From Linyphia triangularis (Eukaryota; Arthropoda; Arachnida; Araneae; Linyphiidae): DNA of 64,000 bases. A program made the position numbers and the translations under genes. Location: the NCBI GenBank assembly GCA_963978545.1, contig OZ021724.1, forward strand, positions 31,266,433 to 31,330,432. The letters are read 5' to 3'. Positions 24,681 to 43,041 of this stretch are shown in pieces (within the stretch, counting starts at the first letter, position 1; every line of letters starts with the position of its first letter). The notes beneath the pieces were generated by a model. The model did no database searches and was not told the origin of the DNA. It saw only the letters and a list, made by a program, of their open reading frames with translations.

Positions 24681-27600
24681 CAATGAAATGAAAATCAAAT
24701 GCAACCACGTTTGATCCTTCTGGCTTGGAGCGGCAGTTTTTCCATCCTCCCCTTCCGTTGTTTCCATGTGTGTTCCCCTTAACCCGCCCATTGTCTTCTG
24801 GAACAGACGAATGTGTTGAGGACATTGTTAGTCGCCGATTCGCATCAGCACCGAGAAATCGAAAATGTTGGCAACTCCAGTTACATAGCGGAACTATTGT
24901 TAATTGAAATATTTATAGGCCTAGTGACTGACAAGGCATCATTACGTGGTACAGGTGAAGTTGGACGGGATCCCAGTTTGGTACTGTTAATTTGTCTATC
25001 AACTGGAAGGAGGCTACTGCTCAAATTGAGAATGGGAGTCTGTTGTGTTCGTCGAACAGTATAGAATGCGCAGGATTCTAATATACTAATGTGGGGTTAT
25101 GGCACTCATATTTCCAATTAATGTACTTTCCTACCATACACTTCATACTTATTGAGGAATAAATTGCGTTTCACAAATTTGTAAGCACGGCTATAGAAAG
25201 AAGAATTGAAGATTATCGCTTGGTGATAGGCTTGGTCGCTATCTTTCAGGGTGATTGAGACGCTTTAAATAAAGTTGGAAAGATTCGCAAAGAATTAATA
25301 ATACAGCGATGCTGGTACATAAGCCAGCTTTTCGTTCATTATTCGCATCATTGGACAGTCATAATTACAGATAATTTTAATTTAGCGATATATCCTCCTT
25401 TTTGAAGGAAGTAAAACTGCGTGCAAAAAGCATTTTATACTGAATCTCAAAGGATGAAACCTTGGTCAATTTCGATGACGAGATTTTCCAATCGGACTTT
25501 TCTCTCTGGTCCTCTAAAGGGATGGATGGCGGAAAAAGGAACGGTTGATCAAGGCGATGGAAAACAATAAAAAAATAAAAGGATCCCCAAACGAACCCGC
25601 AATTACGGTCGTTTTCTGTGGTACTGGCGAAAAACTCCCTCGTATAGAATCGCGAGGTTTACTTGATGAGATGAAATTTCATCGACTATCCGTAAGAGAG
25701 CAACGAGCACAGGCAAGCTCATCAGTGTGCAAGTTGAGTAGATTGTGTAGGCCATTTCGAAATCAAGAAAATTAGGAAATTTGATTCCCCCTGAAAAGGA
25801 GGATCCCTGATTGGTCAAATCGTCGAATTTTAAAGGAAATAACTTCTTTTTTATTTCCTATCGGTACAAATGGGTGGAAGAGATTGCAGGATTTCCTTTT
25901 CCTTTAGTTCACCGTTTAAAGGGTAATTTGTTGAACATGCTTTTTCTTTCTCTAGAGCTCTCCCTTGTACAAAAGCTATTATTTGTCTGAAGAAAAGATT
26001 TTTAATGAGGCATTTTAGGTTACTCGGTACCACCGTCACGTAGTAATCTGGAGTCGGCATTAGGAGATACGACATTTGATTTGTGAAAGGAACAGACCAG
26101 CCTGGACAAAGGAAGGTTTTTCCATTGACAATTTAATGCGTTGTACAATTATGTGTGGTTAGGATAGATGTAAGGCTTCAGTTCGTAATTGATTTTTAAA
26201 TTTCAATTAAGAGCCTATAGTTTATTTAATGAGACAAATTTACAATCTCAAGATGGCAAAATGTGAAAAACCGTACCACAGACTAAATCAGTGTAAAGAC
26301 ATTTTTAACATAAAAATATTAATTAAAAGGGTATACATTTCCTCAAATGTTCAAATCTGCATGCCGATATATGTTCTTGGGGCAATCATTTCTTAAGGTA
26401 ATTGTTTTTATTTATTAAATTAAATATATAAATGTATACTCATTCTACATCTCACTCAGTAAAAAGAAGTCGGATACATATTTCAAGCTTGAAAAAAATA
26501 TAAAATATACTTTTTGGATTCTACAGTAAAAGTTCAACAAGCACCCACAACCTAATATGATATTGAAAACAACTCCAGTACAGAATTTTAGAAAACAAGA
26601 TATTCCCTTTAAAGGAAACAAAAAAAACAGGAAATGAAATCACGCGCGGCCATATTAGAAGGATCTCTCGATCTCTCCCAAACACCGGGACGTGGGAATA
26701 TATGGTAAAAGGAAACAAAACATAAGATCTTGTCATATTGAGCCGAAGAAAAGGGAAAAGAAGTAAAAAAGAAACATAAGAAATTCATGAAATCCTTTCA
26801 AAAAAGGATACAAAACTTGAAATATCTTTCCGGCAGTGCCATCAGCATCGGAATATAAGTCACTTTCAAAACCTAACGTAATTTTTTTTTTTTTTTTTTA
26901 AAGGATAAAAAGAAAGCCTTTTCTCCAATTTAGAAAGATAGAATTTATAAATAAATAAAGCGATACATGATATAACGCGTTACAAGATCCTTCAATGAGT
27001 GATGATATATATACCTACAGAAATATGTTTCCCAGAGAACGAATCGAATTGTATCAGTTCCAACAATATGTAAGTAAAAGATATTCATCTGTCTTTCACT
27101 GCAAATTTACCGACTTTTCTCGGCAAGAAACTAAGTGAAGTTATGTATTCTGAGAGTTCTTTTTGTGTCTCTTGAATTCTGAGCTTATGTCTGCCCATAC
27201 ACCATTTCATACAACTCTTTAGTTACTGGCCCATCAGGGAATGCGCATTTTCGAACGTAGATCTTAAATGAGGAAACGGAAGTAAAATTTATTCTTGCAC
27301 CTGGGGACTTGCATAGCATTTGTTCCTCCTCCCCCCCCCCCCCCCCAACAAAAGGATTTCTTGCGTAAATAGGGAAATGCAGGTTCAGATGTGAAAAAGT
27401 TTATTTTTCGCCATCGCAGCTTATTAAGAATTTTTTTTTTGTTACCAGTTTACAAAATGCAATTCTCTACCGAAATGTTTTTTTTTTTTAAATTGTATGG
27501 CAAAAAGCAACTTAAAAAAATCACCAAATCCCTTTATTTATAACGTGGATAATACGAACGATAACAAATCCGTCTTGCATAACCAAACAGATAACACCAC

Positions 27601-29224
27601 ACATTTCAAATTTCACTAAAAGACAATAAATCAACAAGTAACTGCAAGACACTTTCCCGAATCCTGAGTAATTTTAAGCGCTCCAACTCATCAGTCACCA
27701 ACACCAAATCCCCACCAGGACTTCCAAACAACTCCACCCCCATCAATATGACAGAGCACTCATTCCAAGTTAACTTCCCATAAATATCCCTTCCAAACTC
27801 AAACACAATTTCACTCTTGAAATTTCACTTTAAAATCCCTCTCTGACAAAAGCATCCACTTTATAGAAAATTTCCGTCCACTTTTCCGTCCTTAACACGG
27901 GCACCACAATCTTATCCACCAACAACGGCAAAATCCGGATGAAATATGCAGCCATTTGTCTTCCCAGGCGCCATAACGTACATGTATCACACCAGCCCCT
28001 AAGATACGCCCTCTATCTATATGGCACACATACTACTCCAGAAAAGTATAACGCGGATAGATGGATTGCATAAATGTATTATAAAGAAGGGAGATACGGG
28101 AGTTTCGGGACAATAAAACTAATCAACAACATATGGCGCGAGGAAAAGAAATGAGTGGGATTGATACGGCTTTTGGATAGAGATGAAGGTAGGAGAAGCA
28201 GTTTGTGTGATCGATTCCCAAGTTTGTTGTGGGGATGGGCTCGTTTTTATCTTGTTATAGGTGCTCCATAGAGAAATAGGTAGTTCAGAGCGATCAAATT
28301 ATTATGGCAGGCCATTTTTCGATTACCTGGAGTCGTTCATTCTCAGAAAAGAGTTATGTTAAGATGGATGACATGGGTATTTATGGTCTCAAAGTCGAAT
28401 GGATGACGTTTAGGTTTATCATGAGCGTTTAAAATGCGGTTGGTGAATTGAAAAACAAATGAATGCATGATAAAGAAAGAAAGGGGATGGGGTAGAAGGG
28501 GGGAAGAAAAAAAACCAAAACACACAGTGACGTTTTTAAAGTTTTTTTTTTCCTACATTTTAGTTTTTAATGTTTTAAGTTTTTTACGTGTTTAAGTTCA
28601 TGTAGTAGTTTGTAACGTTTAAGAGAAGTTGAAATTCTGAAATACAACTTAGAATTGTGTGACAAATATCACTGCAATAACTAAGACAGACAATAAAAAG
28701 CCAGTAAAATAAACAATCAATTGCAATAACTTAGCAATAAACCCCTCTGATGTTATGTCGCAGACGCCTTAGGGGAGATTTTTTCTTTAAAAAGCTAGCT
28801 TTGTAATTTGCGAAATTAAAACTAATGTAACCGACAAAAACCTCGTATGCGTGCGGTAAGGTCCAATTACATTGATAAATGGAGTCAGTTGAACGCTACA
28901 GTTCTAATAAAACGACACGAAATTGGATCAGTCTGATAATTTTGCTGATGACTGCAGCGGGATATTATTTCGTTGTTCGGGCTCGTAACGCATACCAACC
29001 ACTTTAAAAATTTGTTTTCTGGATGGATAATTGTTGGCAATTTCTGTCAATTTAGGTTTAATGACTAGGACAAATGGTAGTCGGGTAAACAAAGAACAGC
29101 GACTTGGATCTGATCCAGGCCAAGGAACAGTTAGTTAACTCATAGGAACGAGTGACAGAAAAAGGAATGAAAAAAGAAAGAAAAAAAAAAGTAAAAACAT
29201 TTACTTGTATTCATTAGAGGATTT
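24681..29224. other. AT-rich stretch, no gene recognised
   Basis: Two slightly GC-richer patches (24740-25060 and 25500-25800) carry short plus-strand open frames without recognisable motifs. A C16 run occurs at 27331-27346 and T-runs near 26882-26899, 27432 and 27479. No supported gene. Confidence 0.55.
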
Positions 29225-34031
<4,807 letters not shown>

Positions 34032-34069
34032 TATTATTAAGAATGACTAAAGGTGCATTCTTAATAATA
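34032..34069. repeat. 14-bp perfect hairpin
   Basis: The arms TATTATTAAGAATG (34032-34045) and its exact reverse complement (34056-34069) are separated by a 10-nt loop. There is no U-tract or coding context, so no terminator or RNA-gene role is implied. Confidence 0.75.
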
Positions 34070-35465
34070 TCAAATTAAATTAGCGCAATTACCGTGCACA
34101 GGTTTTTTCATTAATTTCCTGCGATCAAGGTACATTCTCAGCCAGCAATCAAATTCCTACAACGAAGGGTGAAGTAAATAACACACCCACTTAGAGCATT
34201 TATTCACCGGTGACTTAACCACGACAGTGTGTAAGCTTCCCGCCGAACTTTTAATCACATCCAGAGAAGAAGAAAAAAAAACACGAGCGACTAATTCCAC
34301 TTTTATCACCCGAAGTTTTCCTAGCAATTAATAACCGCGGGACATTGCGTTTAGGGTCTTATCTCAAGACGTATAGATATTTCGGAAACCTGCACAGCTG
34401 TCATTTTCTTCGGACTTGATGTATTTCGTAATAGGAAAGTTTCGGAAAGGTCGGTCTATTGACAAGGGTGAAACCCCTTCGAGATAACGAATCGTTTACT
34501 ATGTATCAGGGTTGTATCAGTTGGAAAACCCCACCCAAAATGGAGTTTGACAAATGGGAGACCTAATTATGAGCACTGGGGGGGAAAGGGCGCTGCTCAT
34601 AATGAATATCTTGACGTGACATGACCTGGAAGATGAAATGTTTAGAAGTACTTAAGTAAAAACTTGTGGCCAGATTTTCCTCCTACTCGGTCTTATAAGA
34701 AATGTCAATAACTTCTGATGCTTCAGGTATTTTTTAATGTCGCCGCAGTTAAAATAATTCGATGGATGATTGTTTTCTTTTCTATTTCGTTGTTCAAAAG
34801 TTGTACTTGCCATGCAGAAGATTTATTTTTTGAATTTTACAGTAACTTTGTAACTTTTTTTATGGAAGTTAATTTTCCATCCTTTAAATAATTGTGTTGT
34901 TTCAAAATTGTTGCACTGCAGAAAACGTGCTAAAAAATAAGCAGTTTATAAGAACTTGTTAATGGCCTTTTAACCTTTTCAAGGGCCCCCTTTTAAAATT
35001 GTAGCGACAAAAACTGTTTTCTTACGTATAAATTCAAAACATTACATTATAAGAATCAAAAATTTCAAATAAATAATTTAAATACAATTTCATTTATAAC
35101 TTAGGGAACTTTTTTTTTATGTCTAACAGAACACCGTTCACACTTGAATTAAAGAAATTCATGAAAATCAACGATTACAAGCCACTTGGAAGAAGAAAAA
35201 CTGCTCCACCAATAAAAGATGGGACCAAATCAGTAGAAGGGCGAAAAAGAGAAATTACATTTGGGATAGCTAAAAATAATTAAAGGAAAAAACATTAGCA
35301 AACGAAAATTAAGGATCTGCCAAAAAATAAGTAATTCTTAAGGACTTTTAAGAAGCATATGTACCCTATTGAAGGTAGTAAGCACATCACCCTTAAATTC
35401 CGAACTAAAATCGCTAGACAACTTCTTTACTTTTGGAAACAATCTAAATGCCAAGTACATTCCCA
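34070..35465. other. AT-rich stretch, no gene recognised
   Basis: Nothing recognisable beyond low-complexity AT sequence. No open frame stands out. Confidence 0.6.
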
Positions 35466-35609
35466 CTCACCTGTAACTAGAAATTTTTCAATAAAATACC
35501 CATCAGTCCGGCAAATGAAACTATTCTGCTAACTTCCCCCTCACCTGTAACTAGAAATTTCTTAATAAAATACCCATCAGTCCGGCAAATGAAACCACTC
35601 TGCTAACTC
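35466..35609. repeat. 74-bp tandem duplication
   Basis: Two head-to-tail copies (35466-35539 and 35540-35609) both begin CTCACCTGTAACTAGAAATTT and share the block ACCCATCAGTCCGGCAAATG. They differ at only a few positions, so the duplication is recent. No coding role seen. Confidence 0.9.
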
Positions 35610-38600
35610 AATCAGGAAGGCTTTTCCCAAGGCTGTCAGACAAACAAACAAAAAAAATCCACAAATCCAATGCCCATAAATACCTCTTCTACCAATGTCT
35701 CTTAGATCATCATAAATTCATAGATTTCACAGCTGTTCGAAGCATTCCTCGATTCGGAATAGACGTCTTCCCATGCCACTCCATCCAAGTTTGTGTGACA
35801 CCCAACAACAAACCACCAGATCTCTCTTTGGCATGTATAAACTATGTATGAATGCGGAGGGAGGACGCACTTCACACATACCGCGGAAGGTGGTGCTGAA
35901 TAGTTTATCCATGGGAGAGTTGGGGATGAATGCGTAGCAAGACATAGATGTGTGGGTATTGAGGGATGGGAATCAAGGGGCAAGCTTGCAAATAACATGC
36001 AATAAACAAAATTAAATAAACTAATTTTTTTTTTTGGTTAAGTCAGTTTTTAAATTAGCTAAGTAACGACATTACTTCCAAATATTATGAAGATATGGTT
36101 GGTTTGACATAATTCGAAAACCTCATCAGAAAATGCGAAGAAGACTTACTAATACTTAATGCATTATTTTTTATTATTATTATTATTATTTTTTCCCCTC
36201 TTGACTTCCTCTTAGATTTGCCGGCGAACGTTTAAGTTAAAATTATTAAACCATGTTCCATAAAAGCAAGCATGATTTCACGCGTTTATAGGTTGAAACT
36301 TCAAATTAAGACGATATATCTTCCTTACATTACCTTAACCTGTTAGAAGTAGACAAGTCCATGCATATTTATAATACATTTAATAAAATTAAAAATTTAA
36401 ATAGGTACCAACATTTCAAATAAAAAACATACAAAACCCAGCTAAAAAAATGAGTCTAAAATAATAGCAAATACACTATAAATAGACTGATGATCATAGT
36501 AAGCAAGCAGGATGCAAAAGCAAATCTATTTCCAGCATCTTCCTAATAGAAGCCAAGCAGCCTATCGATGCACCAAAATTTAACACAAGCAGAAATGTAA
36601 ACACTGACTGCATTTTCATTGATTTTGCATGGATGACAATTTCCTATAAGATTATTGTATATAATACACAAAAATTCTGCATTCGTCAAACTAGAAATCT
36701 TCACAATTCCAACCCCCCACGCTTTAATTTCATTTAAAAACTCTTTTAAGGCATCAGACACAACAAATAAATTTCTCATATATCAGTTCATTAGAACCCA
36801 TCTCCTCATCCAACAGATAAATTCACGGCACCCCTAAATTCAAACGTAACAATTGACAGGCAATCTCCGCTAAACATGACAAGCTCTCAAGATAAGCTCG
36901 CCTATTACATTTACCCTGCGCAAGAGTCGTGCAAATACATCCCCCATATGTATCTAAATGATATACCATTAAATGAAACAATACATCCATTTCTCCTCCA
37001 GAGATCTCGAACCCACCCCTTAAGACCAAAGTGATAAGACTCAACAAGAAAGATGGCGTGTAATTAAGGGTAAGGGAGAACAATAAACTATTAATATAAA
37101 CTGTCTTCTCTCCAAATACAACAACTGGAAGGGCTTTTAGGGAAAGAAATCAGAGAGAGAGAGAAGTTCGGAGGGATGAACGTCGGAAAACAATTCACAT
37201 CTCGATCTGATTTGTTCCAAATGTAAAAACATTTTTCCCTGAAAGCACAATCGTGTATTTGGTCCTCAGTCCCTATGGACTTTGTTTTCAGAGTCGCATG
37301 CTTTTGCATTAGGTACTACTTTTTCCATAGATTTTCTCAGAGAAGATTTTTTTTTATGTGTTTCATCCAAACTATTACCTTCTCCGAATCCCTTAGATTT
37401 GTTGGTTTAAGTTTTTTCCCCCCTTACTTTCCGAGTATAAGAACACCTTTAAATCATTTCTCACACAAACTTAGGGAATTTTAAGGGTTTTATATCTTTA
37501 TTTTGTTTTTTTCCCCCCACCCCAGGTTAAATAAACCAAGTTAAACATAGGTGCTTTTCTTCTTATAAACACCCTCCCTGAAGAAAAAGACCGTGTTAGC
37601 GAAGTTTCGAACAGTGCCGGTTTTATTTTGATAACGCAAAAAAGCTTCTTGGGTGTTTAGATTAGGGAAGGAGAAAGGTATAAAGAGGTGAAAAGAGTTC
37701 GGTGTTTCTTATATATAAAGACTTTCTCTTTTTTCCTAGCGTGTTGTAGGTGAAGTATTTTTTTTTTTTTCCCCTTTCCTTCTTCAATTTGTATAAGCTA
37801 AGAAAACTGAAGTTTCTTCTTCTGCAAGAAAAACACAGTAATAGAGCTCACTTATTGGCCTATTAAAGTACGTTTTCTTGAAGGAATTGTTTTTATAGAG
37901 GAGCTTAAGGTGGATTATACAGGGATCAAAAATATTAGGTTGTATTATACAAGCAAACATAATAAGGTATTATTAAGTTTTAGCGTCCGTTGTGGAATTT
38001 TTAAAATACTTTTCTAAAGATAAGATTTTGTTTGGTGTATTTTCACTTGTTGACTTATACGACAAGACAGGATGGAATAATAATAGTTGAGGTATTTGTG
38101 TAAGCTATCATTATTCTGACGCTGGGATTCTTGGCAGTCCAATTATTTTCACGAATAATTTGCTAAATTTTAAAATCTCATGCAATAGAAAACGTCAATT
38201 TCTGAACACAGGCAGGCCATGGTTAAAATTTTACTTTGACATTTTCTCATAGATTTTCAATGCCAACTCAAAAATAGCAACATCTTTTAAAAAATTCGTT
38301 CAGTTTTGATCCTTGTAATAAAAGTTACAAAATCTCTTTACAATAAAAGTAGTTTTTCTAAAAATAAATTGAAGAACTCTCAAAATAAACCACCCTTAAA
38401 ACATGACAAAACAAACTTTCCATAATCAAACATCCTCCACGCAGCATAAACTACCCAAAACCACCGGCAATTTTCTTAACATCAACTCCACTTATTCCCA
38501 ACAACAACAACCTTAGAGCTGGGTTAATAATTAATAGCCTTATCTCCAACCAAACAACCTTCATTAATTAAAACTCAGGGAAGGCAAAAAGAATAAAAAG

Positions 38601-41600
38601 GCGTCCCCCCCTCCCCAAACCAATTAATGCTCACCTATTAAGGTGCTGTAGGTGAAACAGGGGTAAAAACTGCCCATCCCCCCACTCTTAATTAGTCTTC
38701 AACAAAGCTGGGCAACATGCAGGGAGATAATTGACATTGTTAGGTGTGTACACAGAGGAGGCGTGATTGGAAAGGGGTCTGCAGTCTTTTAAAGCTGAGG
38801 TTGGTTTTGATGGGAAACGTCACTTGTTGGTGATGTGTCAAATTGTGAAGTATAGCAAAATTATATATAAGACTCATTCACCCATGGTGATACTTCATTA
38901 ATATAAAATGGTTAGTTTCGTCAGAAAACAATGATAAAATGAAATGTGTCCGAGAAACAGCTTTGAACAAGAAATGAGTTGGTTTTAATTTTGACCGATA
39001 GATGGCACGGCAATCGATTTCTAGTACATTTCACTTATTCTCCGGACCAGCTCGAAAGTTTCTCAGGAATGCTAACTAGTTCTGAGGGTTAAATTTAAAT
39101 GTATCGTTCTATCGTGTTTTGATAAATTTTTTATTTAATTTTCCTACTCTATTGCAGTAATAAAACGTTTATTAGTTTAAATTGTCGGATCAATTACGTG
39201 CAAACGGTGATAAGTGCTCCATTTTCTTTAGTCTTAACGCTGAAAGAAGTTTACTGATGTAAATTTTCAAAAGGAATAATTTTTATTAATGAAACAGTGT
39301 TTTTGTATTTTCCTCAGATTTTAAATGTATCGCCAGTCATTTAAATAACGATTTGAAATAATTTCATCTTCTAACTCACTTTTATTCTAACATAATATCA
39401 ATACATAACAAATCTATAAATATGTTTCAATAAATAAAGGTATTTACATTCCATTTTTATCTGGAATATACTATTTCCTATCATATCGTTACGTGCTATT
39501 CATCTTAATCGTTTCCGACAAAGATTGATCTTGCAAACGATTAAGCATTTTCTGACCTGCGATAGGAGAAAAAATTGCTTTTTTTTTCTCTTCAGAGGCA
39601 AAATGATTTATAATAAAACAAGGCCACAAAATAAAAAAAAAATGCCTTATCATTTATTCCAAGTTTTTTTTTTTTAATTTTTTTCTTTTTTAAATCCTGT
39701 TCATTTCCCGAATTTCATTTTCTTCTGTATATCAGACGAAAACAATAAACTAATGTTTGCAGAACGAAAATACGAACTTTCCACCATTTTTATTTTCCAT
39801 TCAAATAAAAAAAAACATTACTTACTCTTTTGAGTTATTATTCCAGGGTTCCCGGACTTTGATAAATAATCCGGCAGGAGTGAAATATATTGATATTCCG
39901 GCCAACTGGATGGAACGTTCAGATGCGAGAAATGTTCGAACACCGAAAAACGTGAGCCCGAGAGAGAACAAATTATAGATTTTAGAACATGGGGAAAATA
40001 AATTAATGTTTGTATTAAAGTGATGAATTGTGTTCGCGGGCTACTTTGAACAATGGATCGCGCTTTTGTTCTTCAGAAGAGAAACGTTTAAATGTTGGAG
40101 TGAGTCATTGCCTCGGTGAAAAGAGCTTTTGTTTGCTTAGCGGAATTAAAAAAAAAAAAAAAAAAAAAGATGCATGGCAATATGATTAGGGCATAAGAAA
40201 CACATTGTACACACAGTTGAACTAGTTTTTAGCAAAGCATTTATGTTTCAAAATACATTAATATCGTTTAATTTATCATTTTATGCAAATATTTATAAGC
40301 ATGGGAATAGAATGCAGTGTGGGAAAGTTCTATTAGAAAGCATAATCCGGGACTGGAACCAAAATGTAGAACAAAATAAAATATTAATGGAGCAGCATTT
40401 GAGTTTTTGAATTTGAAAATTTAAAGGATTTGGGGCAAACTACATATAGAGTAAGGATAATTTAGAAAGGAATAGTAGTAGAAAAATCCACAGAAATATA
40501 AATTAATTGAGATGCTTGTTACATATTCTCCTGCATAATACGATTCAAACACAAGCAAGAATGAAAATATTTAATAATTCGATATAATATATTGAAAATC
40601 TTCAAAGCAGCTCATAGACTGCATTTTCATGTATGTATTTTAAAGAAAAAACTGATAATTACATTTAATAAAAAAAGGGAATTGCGCTAGGATTAAAGTA
40701 GAATAAATACTATTTCCTTTAACTGTTCAAGACTGGAGTTGTCAAACGAAAGAAATTATAAACACAGATTTTCAAGCATTTAATACAGGATATTTTAATG
40801 ACATCACTAGCCCAAAAACAGGCTAAAACAAAAAGATTACTGATCTAATACAATACTCCAAAATTGTAACTACACGATATAAACTATTATTTTATTACAT
40901 TTTCAACTGGACGAATAATATTACCTTTACAGACAGAAAACAATGCAGATTATTTATGAAACTAGCAGAAAAAGCACGAAGCCTACAATTATTCTACATC
41001 CATATTTAGAAGACTCGGCACAATATGCGTTTCCAAGTGAATCCAAAAGATATTAACTGAAAAAGACGTCGTTCCGTGTTAAATGATATCCTGGGCATTA
41101 GTTCCGAAATCCGAGAATTCCGGGGAACTCAGATTTATATTGCTCTTTTGAGGCTTAAAGCTCATTTCTTCTGCAGTTTTTCCATCAAATCCCTTGCCGG
41201 CGGAGAAGTGACCGCTTGAAATTCAATGAGCTACTACGACACATTCTTTTTTTTTTCAAAGGTTTTTCTTTTTCCGACATCGAACTTAAGCTTTTCACCA
41301 GAAGATATTCCATTATTCGTTCTAGAACATCGTCCAGTATTAGAATCGGGGGTAGGTTATATATATATATATAAATAAAAGAACACGACGAGAAAAAAAA
41401 ATCGGCTTTGTGAAAGGCTTTAACGATCTTTTCGGGATTATCATTACGACTGTCTTTGTGGAAATGAAATTCCGTAAAAGAACGTTCTTCCGAGATAGGT
41501 GTTTTCGAATTTACATATCGGGGAGGGAGAGAATGGTGGGAATTTATTCCGAGTGATATTTTTTTGGGGGCTGCGAAATTCGAATTTTAAAGCTGTCGTG

Positions 41601-42620
41601 CAGAGGGGATTTAGCGTTCAGTGTAATTGTTCCAATCACACAACGTTAATTTTTCGTTTTTTAAGTACTTCGGAGATAACTCCTTTTGGGGCTTAAATTC
41701 TGTTGATAATTATTTTTCGTTGTTTAGTGTAACGTTTTTTTTTTTTTAATGGCATTTATTCACAATGACATTGAATTGTCTCAAGATATATACATATTGC
41801 AACTATATATATAAAAAAAAAAGAGAGACAAAATGACTAAAAACTGAACGACAGCGTGACGTTGGCATTTATATTAGGTATTTAATTAAGCACAGACTTT
41901 CCAACTAAAACCTTTACTTTAAAATTAATGTTTCTGTAATTAAAGATGCACATACAAGGTTTTATTTGACATTCCAATTTTGAAAAAACTAAAAAGTTTT
42001 GCATCTGCAAATGCTGTTGGACCATTCTGTAAGTTTTAACACGCAAATCATCGTTTCAAGCCACTAGAACTTTATCGTAACTCCAATCCTATCTCTTCAA
42101 TAAGAAAACAGTTCGAAATTAGTATGCAATACTCTAATAATACGTCTGAAAGAAAATAAATACGGACGTCGGCGAGCGACAAACCAAACACGGTTATCGG
42201 AACCAGTTCTGCCGGAAGAAGCGACGGGAGTCCAATCATACCATGACGGCCGGGGAAGTCAAAGCCATTGCAGTAATTACAGAACGCAATCGTAATTAAA
42301 CAGAGTACACAGTTTAGAAGCAAAATGATATTGATGAATGTTTGGAAGTATTAATGCTTTTCTGGACAAGCTAAACACAAAAAATGTATTTAATAAATAT
42401 TACGAATGTGAGTGCCCAATAATACGTGATTATAAAATTATGTTGATCTCGAAACTAAGTTTGAAGTAATTGTGAGACGTGGATTGTCGAATTTTCCGTA
42501 GGGTCATCCAATATCCTGATGTTTTTTTCAAGTGATAAAAAGCTTTTTTGTGACGACATTTAGGTTGGTTGGTTGTAATTTTCTGTCACAAGTGTTACAC
42601 TAGGGTCATAATGCACTACA
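35610..42620. other. AT-rich stretch, no gene recognised
   Basis: No supported gene. It includes a TTA microsatellite near 36170-36190, long T-runs (37758-37771, 39665-39675), an A run (40149-40168) and a TA run (41357-41372). Minus-strand open frames at 35702-35998, 36543-36779, 36823-37083 and 42072-42323 were inspected. They are hydrophobic or basic peptides without recognisable motifs or consistent exon borders. Confidence 0.55.
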
Positions 42621-43041
42621 ACACAAGGTGGTCACAAAATTTAAGGAAAAAAGTATACCGATAGATTTCTAAAAAATTCCCTGGTTTTTTGATAAACTTT
42701 TTTTTTTTTTTTTTTTTTTTCAAATCTCCTAATTTTTCCAGATGTGTCGGCACCCTTGTTCAAAAAGAACGTGTATGTTAAAGAGATGATAAGCCAAATT
42801 TTTTTAGAAAAATAGTTTTAGCGGTAATGGAAAGTTTAAATTATTCCGCAACATTAAACTTCTAACGATTATCACCGCAATATTCTCGTATAAATAACCC
42901 CAAAATATAGATGAACGGGTGGGGGGGGGGAGGGGGGATAGTTTCAAAACAATGATAGAAATTTCCAATTTTCATGAAATTTAAAAAAATTCCCCGATTT
43001 TTTCTCGAATCAAAAAGTTCCCTGATTTCCAGGTTCTGGGT
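42621..43041 (+). mobile_element. MITE copy 3 (TACAGAGTGGCC family), right end lost
   Basis: The left end reads ACAAGGTGGTCACAAAATTT. The interior matches copies 2 and 4 ('aaagagatgat', 'taatggaaagtttaaattattc', 'cattaaacttctaacgatta'). The right side reaches 'ccaggttctggg' but the terminal GGCCACTCTG is gone, so the right TIR is degraded. The copy has gained a T-run (about 42697-42720) and a G-run (42921-42930). Confidence 0.7.

Noticed and set aside
36543..37083. Two neighbouring minus-strand open frames (78 and 86 codons)
   Set aside because: They lie in different frames, have no recognisable domain, and no splice sites join them.
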